The notes under the pieces are model-generated. The model did no database searches and was not told the DNA's origin. It saw nothing but the letters and a program-made list of their open reading frames with translations. A DNA stretch of 64,000 nucleotides. Source: Bifidobacteriaceae bacterium (GTDB lineage: Bacteria; Actinomycetota; Actinomycetes; Actinomycetales; WQXJ01). Both the position numbers and the translations under genes were made by a program. Shown in pieces: positions 16,705 through 24,373 of this stretch. The stretch's first letter is position 1, and each line of letters starts with the position of its first letter. The DNA is taken from positions 1 through 64,000 of the forward strand of contig JAISSX010000043.1 in the NCBI GenBank assembly GCA_031272885.1. Direction: 5' to 3'.

Positions 16705-17145
16705 CTACTCGCCGTCGAAGCTCCGGCGGTGGAAGTCCCCGCTGACCTCGCTCACCTCATAGGCGGCAGGCGAAAGCAGGAAGACCCTGGACGTGATGCG
16801 CTCGAGGCGACCGTGCAGGGCGTACGTCAAACCACCCGCAAAATCGACCAGCCGCTGCGAATCGGCATCGGACGCCTCGGTCAAGTTCATGATGACCGGG
16901 ACGCCTTCGCGATACGGGCTGCCCACCGTCTTAGCCTCGTTGTAGCTGCGCGGACGCGCCGTCACGATGCGCTGCATCTGATCGGCGGCTTGCATCGCAC
17001 CGACCCTCATGTTGCCTCCGTGAATTGGCACAACGTCAGCCGAGACCTCTTCGGGCTGCTCGTCGTAGTAGTAGTCATATTCTTCCGCTGGAACGGCGGA
17101 CACAAGGCCCAGGCGTTCTGCAACCTTGCGCGCGGTACTAGGCAT
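16705..17145 (-). CDS. sepF: Cell division protein SepF
   Basis: A 146-residue SepF, the membrane tether of FtsZ in bacteria without FtsA. An acidic Tyr-rich linker (EEYDYYYDEQPEE, 21-33) precedes the globular SepF domain (about 58-135), which includes RPRSYNEAKTVG and VPVIMNLTEASDADSQRLVDFAGGL. In the family the globular domain binds the FtsZ C-terminal peptide. A clear AAGGAG lies 7 nt before the ATG. It belongs to the ftsZ-pgeF-sepF-yggT-divIVA unit. Confidence 0.95.
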   Translation of the reverse strand: MPSTARKVAERLGLVSAVPAEEYDYYYDEQPEEVSADVVPIHGGNMRVGAMQAADQMQRIVTARPRSYNEAKTVGSPYREGVPVIMNLTEASDADSQRLVDFAGGLTYALHGRLERITSRVFLLSPAAYEVSEVSGDFHRRSFDGE

Positions 17146-17225
17146 CTGAAAACTCCTTTACTTGGGCGGGGAAGTGGCCCACGTCCAAAACGCTACGGGG
17201 CGGCCATACAGGTAGGCAGGACATT

Positions 17226-17927
17226 TCACGGCGTGTCGGAAGCGACACGCGCCACAATGCCGCCCTGACGGCCCGCTTTGGGCCCTTGGACGCGGTAGGA
17301 GTAGTAGCCGGGCGACGTGGCGGTGCAGACCTTGACGTCTGTGACGTGCTCCAGGCCCAGGCTTGTCAGTTGCTGCACGGCCGAACCGGCCAGGTCCAAG
17401 TAGGTTTGGCCAAGACTGGTGCGCATCACCCGGTGGCCGGCCGCGGCGGCCGGCCTGGCCACGTCCTCCCCCACTTCGTAGCAGCGGCCGCAGATGCCGG
17501 GGCCCACCGAGGCGTACAAGCCGGCCGGGGTAGCCCCCGCCGCCACCAGTTCTTCCACAACCCGGGGCAAGATGCCGCCCAACAGGCCGCGCCAACCGAC
17601 GTGAACGGCTGCAACCAGGCCGGCCGCGACATCGGCCATAAGGACCGGCAGGCAGTCCGCCGTACGGATGACCAGGGCCACCCCGGGCAGGCGGGTGGCG
17701 AGGGCGTCACCGTGGCCGGCCACGGTGACCTGGGCGGTGGGTACGGCATCAACCCAGATCAGGTCGGTGCCGTGGACCTGGTCGGCAAAGACGGTGGGCA
17801 CGCCAAGGTTGTGGGCCAAGGTGAAACGGCCGGCCATGGTGCCCAGGTCAGGTTCCGTGCCGGTGAAGAACGCCGGGCCGGGGAAACCGTCCGCGCTCGG
17901 GAACCGCCCTAGTCTTCCTTCAGCCAA
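17226..17927 (-). CDS. pgeF: PgeF/YfiH laccase-domain protein (purine nucleoside phosphorylase family)
   Basis: A 233-residue member of the YfiH/PgeF multicopper-fold family. The metal-binding residues lie in [16 protein letters not shown] and AVHVGWRG, and [12 protein letters not shown] is conserved. Homologues act as purine nucleoside phosphorylase/adenosine deaminase, and E. coli PgeF removes mis-incorporated L-Ser from a peptidoglycan precursor. The adjacency to ftsZ fits a wall-quality role. The start is uncertain: the TTG at 17927 overlaps the end of ftsZ by 19 bp and no ATG lies before the first conserved block. The N-terminal FTTRxGG region is shortened here to [10 protein letters not shown]. 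Confidence 0.87.
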   Translation of the reverse strand: MAEGRLGRFPSADGFPGPAFFTGTEPDLGTMAGRFTLAHNLGVPTVFADQVHGTDLIWVDAVPTAQVTVAGHGDALATRLPGVALVIRTADCLPVLMADVAAGLVAAVHVGWRGLLGGILPRVVEELVAAGATPAGLYASVGPGICGRCYEVGEDVARPAAAAGHRVMRTSLGQTYLDLAGSAVQQLTSLGLEHVTDVKVCTATSPGYYSYRVQGPKAGRQGGIVARVASDTP

Positions 17928-19249
17928 TCCGGCACATCCAGCTCTTCCGGCTTGCGGGCCAGGCGCTCATGGCGGATGGTGTCGTAGATCGACCCGGCCG
18001 GCTGGACCGGCACGGCCGCCGTCGGCACGTCACCCTCATCCACCCCCTTGGGCGGGGTGACCACCGGGGCCGACTCGGCCGTGGTGTCGGCCCCCGGAAC
18101 GGGCACCGGGGCCGGCTCCGACAACCGGGCGGCCAGGGCCTGCAGGCTGGGCGGCGCGGCGGGGAGCGTCATCGGGCGCGGGGTGGGCACGGACACCGGC
18201 GGGATGGCGATGGGCGAAGAACCCGTGGCCGGCAGTACCGAAGCCTGAACCGGCGCGGGGGCCGGCGTGGGCTTCGGCGTGGGGTCGAAGCCGGCCGCGA
18301 TCACGGTCACGCGCACCTCGTCGCCAAGGGCATCGTCGATGATCTGGCCGTAGATGATGTTGGCGTCCGGGTGGGCGGCCTCTTGCACCAGGCGGGCGGC
18401 CTGGTTGATTTCCTGCAGGGCGATGTTGGACCCGGCCTGGATGCACAACAACACGCCCAAGGCGCCGTCGATCGAAGACTCCAGCAGTTGCGAGTTGATG
18501 GCCGCCTCCGTGGCCTTCAACATGCGGTCCTCGCCGGAGGCAAAACCGATGCCCATCAGGGCGCTGCCGGCGCCCTTCATAACCGACTCGACATCGGCAA
18601 AGTCGACGTTGACCAGGCCCGGCGTGGTGATCAGGTCGGTGATGCCCTGCACACCGCTGAGCAGCACCTGATCGGCCGCCCGGAAGGCGTCCATGATGGT
18701 GATGCCCGGGTCACTGATCTGCATCAGGCGCTCATTGGGGATCACAATCAGCGTGTCCACCTCTTGGCGCAGCTTCTCGATGCCGGCATCGGCCTGGGCC
18801 TCGCGGCGCCGGCCCTCGAAACCGAACGGACGGGTCACCACGCCCACCGTCAAGGCGTCCAGCTCGCGCGCGATCCGTGCCACCACTGGGGCACCACCGG
18901 TGCCAGTGCCGCCGCCCTCGCCGGCGGTGACAAACACCATGTCCGCGCCCTCCAGGACCTCGCGGATCTGCTCCACGTGGTCTTCCGCCGCCCGGCGGCC
19001 CACCTCGGGATCAGCCCCGGCGCCCAGGCCGCGGGTCAGTTCACGGCCCACGTCCAGTTTGACGTCCGCATCCGACATCAACAGCGCCTGGGCATCCGTG
19101 TTGATGGCGATGAACTCCACGCCCTTGAGGCCCGATTCAATCATCCGGTTGACGGCGTTGACACCGCCACCGCCAATGCCAACCACCTTGATCACAGCCA
19201 GGTAGTTCTGGGGTGCCGCCACTGGAGCCTCCGATGTGTCGAGTGACAT
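17909..19249 (-). CDS. ftsZ: Cell division GTPase FtsZ
   Basis: A 446-residue tubulin homologue. The nucleotide loop is [10 protein letters not shown] (24-33), the tubulin signature GGGTGTG is at 112-118, and the T7-loop region is NVDFADV. A long Pro/Ala/Thr-rich linker (about 320-430) leads to the conserved C-terminal peptide DVPDWLKED (438-446), the docking site for SepF. No clear Shine-Dalgarno precedes the ATG at 19249. An inverted repeat lies 18-70 bp upstream. Unusually, ftsQ is not the upstream neighbour; 12.9 kb of surface-protein genes and repeats separates them, so ftsZ must use its own promoter or a very long transcript. Confidence 0.97.
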   Translation of the reverse strand: MSLDTSEAPVAAPQNYLAVIKVVGIGGGGVNAVNRMIESGLKGVEFIAINTDAQALLMSDADVKLDVGRELTRGLGAGADPEVGRRAAEDHVEQIREVLEGADMVFVTAGEGGGTGTGGAPVVARIARELDALTVGVVTRPFGFEGRRREAQADAGIEKLRQEVDTLIVIPNERLMQISDPGITIMDAFRAADQVLLSGVQGITDLITTPGLVNVDFADVESVMKGAGSALMGIGFASGEDRMLKATEAAINSQLLESSIDGALGVLLCIQAGSNIALQEINQAARLVQEAAHPDANIIYGQIIDDALGDEVRVTVIAAGFDPTPKPTPAPAPVQASVLPATGSSPIAIPPVSVPTPRPMTLPAAPPSLQALAARLSEPAPVPVPGADTTAESAPVVTPPKGVDEGDVPTAAVPVQPAGSIYDTIRHERLARKPEELDVPDWLKED

Positions 19250-19500
19250 GGGTATACATCAATGACGTTAGGCCAGCATCCCCGCCGAAACAATCACCAC
19301 GGCCGCGTGTTGGCCTAACAGGCGATTCATGTTTCCCCGCCTGGAGCGGGAGTAGCGGGGGTGGCGGGGGTGGCGGGGCTAGACGTTACGCTGGGCCGGA
19401 AGTTGCCCTCAGGCCGACGGCCTGTGGGCAACCTGGGAACGAAGCGAGGTGCTCGTCGACCCCGGCGCCCGCACCATTGCTGTGCCTGGCCCTGCCACGC
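19250..19500. promoter_or_regulatory. ftsZ upstream region with inverted repeat
   Basis: GTTAGGCCAGCA (19267-19278) faces TGTTGGCCTAAC (19308-19319), 11 of 12 positions complementary with a 29-nt loop, immediately upstream of ftsZ. It could be an operator or a 5'-leader hairpin. No convincing gene is present; the open frames here have no family features and run into the repeat array. Confidence 0.45.
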
Positions 19501-19509
19501 GCGCTCGGG

Positions 19510-19740
19510 CCCTTGGGTAGAGACTTGTTGCAGTCCGGAGGCGTCATCGACCCCTTGGGTAGAGACTTGTTGCAGTCCGGAGGCGTCATCGGCCCCTTGG
19601 GTAGAGACTTGTTGCAGATTTTCGGGCCTGGAAGAGCAACATCTCTCTACCCCATGCCCGAAACCGGCCGATCAAGTGCAACAAGTCTCTACCCGGCGAT
19701 CGTCCTGGGCTCCGGTGGTGCAACAACTCTCTACCCGGAT
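19510..19740. repeat. R1 repeat array: three direct then three inverted copies
   Basis: GGTAGAGACTTGTTGCA recurs with an exact 42-bp period (GGGTAG at 19515, 19557 and 19599), separated by CCGGAGGCGTCATCG. It is then followed by inverted copies TGCAACA..TCTCTACCC near 19633, 19677 and 19718 (the first degenerate). The array folds as one long imperfect hairpin. Open frames through it are a by-product of the 42-bp period. Confidence 0.85.
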
Positions 19741-19766
19741 GCCCGATAGCGTCCGCCCCGGCGAAC

Positions 19767-20030
19767 CGGAGAGACTTCCGGCGGTCAATCAGACCCAATG
19801 CGGCCATCCGGAGAGACTTCCGGTAGTTCTGAAGCCCGATCCGGCCAGGTGGAGAGACTTTCGGTAGTCAGACAGGCCCAATCCAGCGATCCGGAGAGAC
19901 TTCCGGTAGTTCTGGAGCGCCAGAACTACCGGAACTCTCTCCGCTTGATCGATCTGGGCCCGAAAACTACCGCAAGTCTCTCCGGATCGGGTTTGACGGG
20001 TGCTGGAACAACCGAAAGTCTCTCCGCTTC
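19767..20030. repeat. R2 repeat array: four direct then three inverted copies
   Basis: GGAGAGACTTCCGGTAGTT units start near 19768, 19809, 19851 and 19892 (period about 41 bp). They are followed by inverted copies ending in CTCTCC near 19942, 19982 and 20026. The central pair (19893-19943) forms a near-perfect hairpin with 22-bp arms. The AGAGACTT string is shared with R1. Confidence 0.85.
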
Positions 20031-20155
20031 GTTGACCAGGCCGCTGGCTGGGCACGTCTCCGCGACCGCTTTGCGGTCCGCGTCGACACGCGCGGGTTAG
20101 CCGGAGCCGGGCCAACGACACCGCCCCAGGCGCTACCACAAACCGCCTGTCACAC

Positions 20156-20472
20156 TGTCGAAACTGCACTGGCAGGGAACCGGACGCCATCGGACACGGG
20201 CCTGTGACCTGGACAAACGCGCAGGCCCGGAGGCTTGGCGGGGCTCAGGTCGTGTCGAAACTGCACGGATTTACGGACCGGCGCAAGTCCGCGCAATTCT
20301 GCACTGGCACGGAACCGGACGTCGTCGGACGCGGACCTGTGACCTGCGGAAACGCTTCCGCTCCGAAGGTGGGTAGGGCTGAGGTCGGGTCGAAACTGCA
20401 CGGATTTACGGACCGGCGCAAATCCGAGCAATTCTGCACTGGCAGGGAACTGGACGCCATCGGACGCGGCCC
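20156..20472. repeat. R3 repeat array: about 136-bp direct repeats
   Basis: Three copies begin GTCGAAACTGCA (near 20157, 20254 and 20390). Copies 2 and 3 contain an internal hairpin, CGGATTT..AAATCCG (for example 20401-20426). Copies 1 and 2 contain the reverse of the shared core (20205-20220 and 20340-20355). Copy 1 lacks the hairpin segment and copy 3 is truncated. Confidence 0.85.
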
Positions 20473-20485
20473 AGGGACGGAGTCA

Positions 20486-20815
20486 TCCAATCCGCCAAAT
20501 CCGGTGTTTCGGGTCATCGAGTCCGCTTGTTTCGGTGGGGTTTGCCGTCGAGTCCATCAAATCCGGTGCTTACGGGCTCGGCCGAGACAGTGAAAGCCCA
20601 GGTCACAGGGTTGAGGCCGGATCGGGCAACACCGGAAAAAGCGGACTCGACGCGAAACCACGCCAGATCTGGCGGACTCGATGACCTCAAACACCGGATC
20701 TGGCGGACTCGATGACCTCAAACACCGAATCAGGCGGACTCGATGACCGCAAACACCACAATTAGCGGACTCGATGACCCAAGACACCAGAATTGACGGA
20801 CTCAACAACCGTCAG
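20486..20815. repeat. R4 element copy 1: 31-bp periodic inverted/direct array
   Basis: Three inverted units (20490-20575) are followed by a spacer with CCAGGTCACAGG (20598-20609). Six direct units then start GCGGACTCGATGACC or a close variant at 20641, 20672, 20703, 20734, 20765 and 20796, an exact 31-bp period. A second, shorter copy lies at 28797-29035. There are no unique spacers between units, so this is not a CRISPR array. Confidence 0.88.
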
Positions 20816-20959
20816 GTGGTCGAACCACCCCCGCCCAAGCCGCTGGGCGCGGCCAGCCGTACCAGGTTGGGGCACCGCGCGTGCTCGGTGTCGGAGAGGT
20901 ACAAGATGTCATCCCCGGGGTGCAAATGAAGCCTGGGATGACACACACTGGTTGAAGGG

Positions 20960-21222
20960 ATGCGGAGGTTCCCCGTCGTGACCAGGGACGATGCTGAGGT
21001 TCCTGGTCGTGACCGACGCCTGCCCGTTGGGCGGGCGAGATGCCGGGTCAAGCGCGGGATGAAGAACAACCAAGCCAGGTATGACCCTTTAGGGGAAGGC
21101 CGCGCCGGCGGGGTGCCCGCGGGGCCGAGATACCGGGTCAAGCGCGGAATGAGGAACAACCAAGCCAGGTATGACCCTTAAGGGAGAAGGCCCCGCCGGC
21201 GGGGCGCCGGCGGGGCCTTCGG
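20960..21222. repeat. R5 and adjacent direct repeats
   Basis: GAGGTTCC followed by GTCGTGACC occurs at 20965 and 20996 (31 bp apart). A 90-bp unit then repeats at 21037 and 21127: GAGATRCCGGGTCAAGCGCG, then GAACAACCAAGCCAGGTATG. The second copy runs into the terminator of the first surface-protein gene. The CCGGGTCAAGC hairpin also occurs near 3626 and 29226. No gene is seen between 20816 and 21247. Confidence 0.75.
21187..21218. terminator. Hairpin terminator of surface-protein gene 1
   Basis: AAGGCCCCGCCGGCG pairs with CGCCGGCGGGGCCTT, 30 bp after the stop codon at 21248. Similar GGCCCCGCC/GGCGGGGCC hairpins follow the other two surface-protein genes. Confidence 0.75.
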
Positions 21223-21247
21223 TTAGGGCAGGGTCAGGATTCAGCCG

Positions 21248-24172
21248 TCAGTTCTGCTCCGGGTCGGTGGCCGATGCCGGGGCGTCAGCCACGGCATCGG
21301 CTGCGGCACCGGCTTCGGCCGGCTCAACCACGGGCTCAACCACCGGCCCGGCATCGACCGGCTCAGAACCGGCCGGATCAACCGCCGGCTCTGCCTCAAG
21401 CTCGGCCTCACCGGCCGGGTCCGGCTCCGGCTCACCCTCGTCCCCGCCAACCGGCAGGGCATCGGGCGCCACGTCCTCTTCGCGAGCCGCCTCGTCAGGC
21501 GCCGACACGGCATCGGCCACCGGCTTGACGTCTTCCTGCGGGTCCGATGGATCACCCACCGGAACCACGTCATCGGCCACCGGCTCGTCAACCGGCCCAC
21601 CAACAGAACCCAGCGGCGCGGTGTTCGCCCCAACGTTAACCGGCTCCAGGATCACCATGATGACGGTGACGTTCGCGGAGGGACTGTTGTAGTTGTTCAC
21701 CCGCGGTGTGCCGTCTGAATACCGCGTGGAGTAGACTCCGAAGCCCTTTGCAGTGCCCTGGTAGGTGCCGGGATCGGCACTCGGATAGGCCGAAATGCTC
21801 CCGGTGTCCAGAATCAGGTACAGCCCGCCCACATCCACCGGCGCGAGGCCGTCCTCCGAATGGCCGGTCCGCACAATTGAGGCGCCAGACAACGACGTGT
21901 TGCCGTCCCAGGCCTTGGTGACCGTGTACTCCACGGTGGCGCTCCAGTCCCGCTTGGCGATGGATGCCGTGGCAGTGGGCGCGCCAGCCAGCTTGTAGTT
22001 GCCGGCCGCCGTCCCTTCCAACTGGTAGCCCCCAAGGAGCACCGGCAGGTCATTGCCGGCATACCCCTTGGTGAAATAGGCCCACGCTTCGCTGGTGTCC
22101 AGGGTCACGTTGTCGTTGCCCACGATGCCGCTCGCGTCGAGCGAGCCCCAGTCACTCATCGTGACCGAAGGAGTACCGTCATAAACCCGGTCCTGCGCCA
22201 CGGCGCCAATCACCGACAACGGCTTCGGCGTGATGACCGCGGTCATGGTGAACGTTTCAGGCAGCTCGTAGTTGCTCGCGCTACCCTCCGTAAAGGAGGC
22301 GATCAGGTCCGCACCGGTGACGCCAGACCCAGCATCGTGACTGCCGGCGTTAGCGTCGACGGACCAGAGGCTCGGGAACACATAACCGACCGTGAACTGA
22401 TCGTTGCCAACCAGACCGCCAACAGTCACCTGGCGTTCATTCAATACCCAATGAAGCAAGCCGTCGCCGTCATACACCTTGGTCAAGGTCAGGTCGATGG
22501 TGAGCGGCTTGGGCTGGATGACATCCTGGCGGGTGAAGGTAGACGCCAGGACGTAGTTGTGGCCACCGTTGTCGCTGCCGCCTGTAATCTGCAGCAAGCC
22601 GCCATTTGGCTCACCTTCGGAGAGGTAGGTGCCGACCGCCGTCGAACTGGCATACCAAGGCACTGGCAGACAGCTCACATCCAAGGTGTCGCCGCTGACC
22701 AGGCCGTCCGTCACCTCGACCCGCTGATCGTAGCTGGGCGACATGAACGAGTAGCCGTCGTAGAACTTGGTCCGGATAACCTTCGCCTGGACTTCCTTCG
22801 GGTCGATGCCGGCCTGCAGCGGCTCGACCGCCAGACGGTAGTTGGCGGCATCGTCACCCGTCAGCGACAGCCCGGTCACGGTGACCGGCTTGTCTTCGCC
22901 GGCGTTCTTCGTGTCGAACTGGCCGATGGCGTCCCCCACCAGGTCAACTTCGTCCGGCTCGATGACGCCCACCAGGTCGCCGTCACCGGTCACATCGGTG
23001 GTGGTGTCGCCGTCGTAGGTCTTGTTCTGGGCCGTCAGGCCGGTCACGGTCACCGGCTTCTGGGTGATGTTGCCAACCGGTTGGGTCACCGTGAAGTAAT
23101 ACTTGTGGGCGTCGGCGCCGGTCAGGCTGAACTGGCCTGGGTCAACCGTGACGCCGATCTCGTTGCCGGCGTTCGGGCTGGCAAACTCGCCTTCCAGGGT
23201 GGCCTGGACGGTTTCGACCGTGACGTCGTCGCCGTCTTGGATACCGTCCACGAACTCGCTGGTGGAGGCGAAGACGATGCCGTCCGCGGCGGTGGCGCCA
23301 TCGTACGTTTTGTCTTCTACCTGCGGGTTCAAGGTCAGTTCGTAACGCTGGTCAACCGCTTCGACCGTGTAGGTCAGGTGGAACGAATCCACAGCCGTAT
23401 TCGGGTCGATGGTGGCGGTCAGGGTGCCGTTGACATGGCCGGTGCCGTCCGGGTTGTCAACCGACATGACCGGGGCCAGGTCACCGGTGAGTGGCTGCCC
23501 GTCCACCGCGAAAGTGATGCCGGCGGGGGCGTCGATCCGGCCTTGCACCCCGAAGTAGGTGGACGCGCCCGGCAGGTCAACCGTGAAGTTGGCCTGGCCG
23601 TTCAGGGCTTCGGCTTTGTCGATGGTGATGACAATGTCACCGTCGGTTTCGACTGTGCCCGCCGTGCCGGCCGGTTCGGCCGCCCAGGCGGTGAACGAAC
23701 CGGCCACTGCCAGGCCGGCCGCGCCGGCCACGATCAGGGCCGTCTTGGGCAGGAAGGTCTTGCCGTCGTTCTTGCGCTTGGCGCCCCACAGCAGCAGGCC
23801 ACCGGCCGCCAGCGCGCCCAGGCCGAAGGCGCCCAGGCGCGGGTCGAAGCCCGTGTAGGGCAAGCTGCCGGTGGTGCCGGCCGTGTCGGCAGTGTCCGTG
23901 CCGGCAGTGTCCGTGCCGGCCGGGTCGGTGCCGGCCGCGCCGCCGCTGACGCCGGCATCAGGGTCATTGGTGTCAGTGATAGTAGTGCCGGCGTTCTGGC
24001 CGGACGTGTCGCCGCCTTGGGCGGGTTGTTCTCCGGGTGGGGTCGAATCGATGACGTTGACCACCACGTCAAGGTCTTGGCTGGTGCCGTCGCCGGCGGC
24101 TGTGGCTGCTTGCGCAGTCAAACCGACCAGACCAGCGGCCGCCAGAGCTAGGCCTAACAGTTGCTTCCTCAT
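21248..24172 (-). CDS. Surface protein 1: internal LPYTG signal plus YDG/MBG-type repeats
   Basis: 974 residues. A signal peptide (1-26, MRKQLLGLALAAAGLVGL) and the motif TSQDLDVVVNVIDS lead to an Asp/Thr/Gly-rich linker. LPYTGF is at 104-109, followed by a membrane helix (about 113-131) and KRK (132-134), together a complete sortase sorting signal but close to the N terminus. A second signal-peptide-like helix (144-164, ending AWA) follows. The rest is extracellular-type beta repeats of the YDG/MBG kind (KTYDG..NAGEDKPVTVTGLSLTGDDAANY) and a Pro/Asp/Glu tail with DPSDPQEDVKP and no C-terminal anchor. Compared with the paralogue at 24374, one base is missing near 21255, changing the last residues to PEQN. 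Adhesin-like function is inferred only from the repeats. Confidence 0.85.
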   Translation of the reverse strand: MRKQLLGLALAAAGLVGLTAQAATAAGDGTSQDLDVVVNVIDSTPPGEQPAQGGDTSGQNAGTTITDTNDPDAGVSGGAAGTDPAGTDTAGTDTADTAGTTGSLPYTGFDPRLGAFGLGALAAGGLLLWGAKRKNDGKTFLPKTALIVAGAAGLAVAGSFTAWAAEPAGTAGTVETDGDIVITIDKAEALNGQANFTVDLPGASTYFGVQGRIDAPAGITFAVDGQPLTGDLAPVMSVDNPDGTGHVNGTLTATIDPNTAVDSFHLTYTVEAVDQRYELTLNPQVEDKTYDGATAADGIVFASTSEFVDGIQDGDDVTVETVQATLEGEFASPNAGNEIGVTVDPGQFSLTGADAHKYYFTVTQPVGNITQKPVTVTGLTAQNKTYDGDTTTDVTGDGDLVGVIEPDEVDLVGDAIGQFDTKNAGEDKPVTVTGLSLTGDDAANYRLAVEPLQAGIDPKEVQAKVIRTKFYDGYSFMSPSYDQRVEVTDGLVSGDTLDVSCLPVPWYASSTAVGTYLSEGEPNGGLLQITGGSDNGGHNYVLASTFTRQDVIQPKPLTIDLTLTKVYDGDGLLHWVLNERQVTVGGLVGNDQFTVGYVFPSLWSVDANAGSHDAGSGVTGADLIASFTEGSASNYELPETFTMTAVITPKPLSVIGAVAQDRVYDGTPSVTMSDWGSLDASGIVGNDNVTLDTSEAWAYFTKGYAGNDLPVLLGGYQLEGTAAGNYKLAGAPTATASIAKRDWSATVEYTVTKAWDGNTSLSGASIVRTGHSEDGLAPVDVGGLYLILDTGSISAYPSADPGTYQGTAKGFGVYSTRYSDGTPRVNNYNSPSANVTVIMVILEPVNVGANTAPLGSVGGPVDEPVADDVVPVGDPSDPQEDVKPVADAVSAPDEAAREEDVAPDALPVGGDEGEPEPDPAGEAELEAEPAVDPAGSEPVDAGPVVEPVVEPAEAGAAADAVADAPASATDPEQN

Positions 24173-24239
24173 GGCTCGCTTTCTTGTAGATGGAAACTGC
24201 CATTACCCACAACTGCGCCTTGGCGGCCAACATTCCCGC

Positions 24240-24270
24240 CAGCGAACAGATATTCCTACAGGCGAACACA
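24240..24270 (-). promoter_or_regulatory. Conserved box upstream of surface-protein gene 1
   Basis: On the minus strand TGTTCGC is repeated with 13 bp between copies (20-bp period), enclosing CTGTAGGAATATC. The same box occurs 70-95 bp upstream of gene 2, and a degenerate form upstream of gene 3. It is a candidate shared operator or promoter element. The rest of 24173-24322 also aligns with the upstream region of gene 2. Confidence 0.5.
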
Positions 24271-24322
24271 CCGCCACTACCAGGGCAAAGAAGCAGCCCC
24301 GGAACCGTCTCCTGGAGCCAAG

Positions 24323-24359
24323 AAGGCCCCGCCGGTGCTTGGTGCACCGGCGGGGCCTT
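24323..24359. terminator. Hairpin terminator of surface-protein gene 2
   Basis: AAGGCCCCGCCGGTGC pairs perfectly with GCACCGGCGGGGCCTT, 14 bp after the stop codon at 24374. It has no long T-run but otherwise looks like an intrinsic terminator. Confidence 0.8.
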
Positions 24360-24373
24360 CGGTTAGGGCTGGG

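Noticed and set aside
19213..20593. Several open frames over the R1-R3 arrays
   Set aside because: They arise because the 42-bp period is a multiple of three and stop codons are rare at this G+C. The products are repeat artefacts without ribosome sites or family features.
20641..20815. 31-bp direct repeats as a CRISPR array
   Set aside because: The units follow one another without unique spacers, the period is exact at 31 bp, inverted units precede them, and there are no cas genes nearby.
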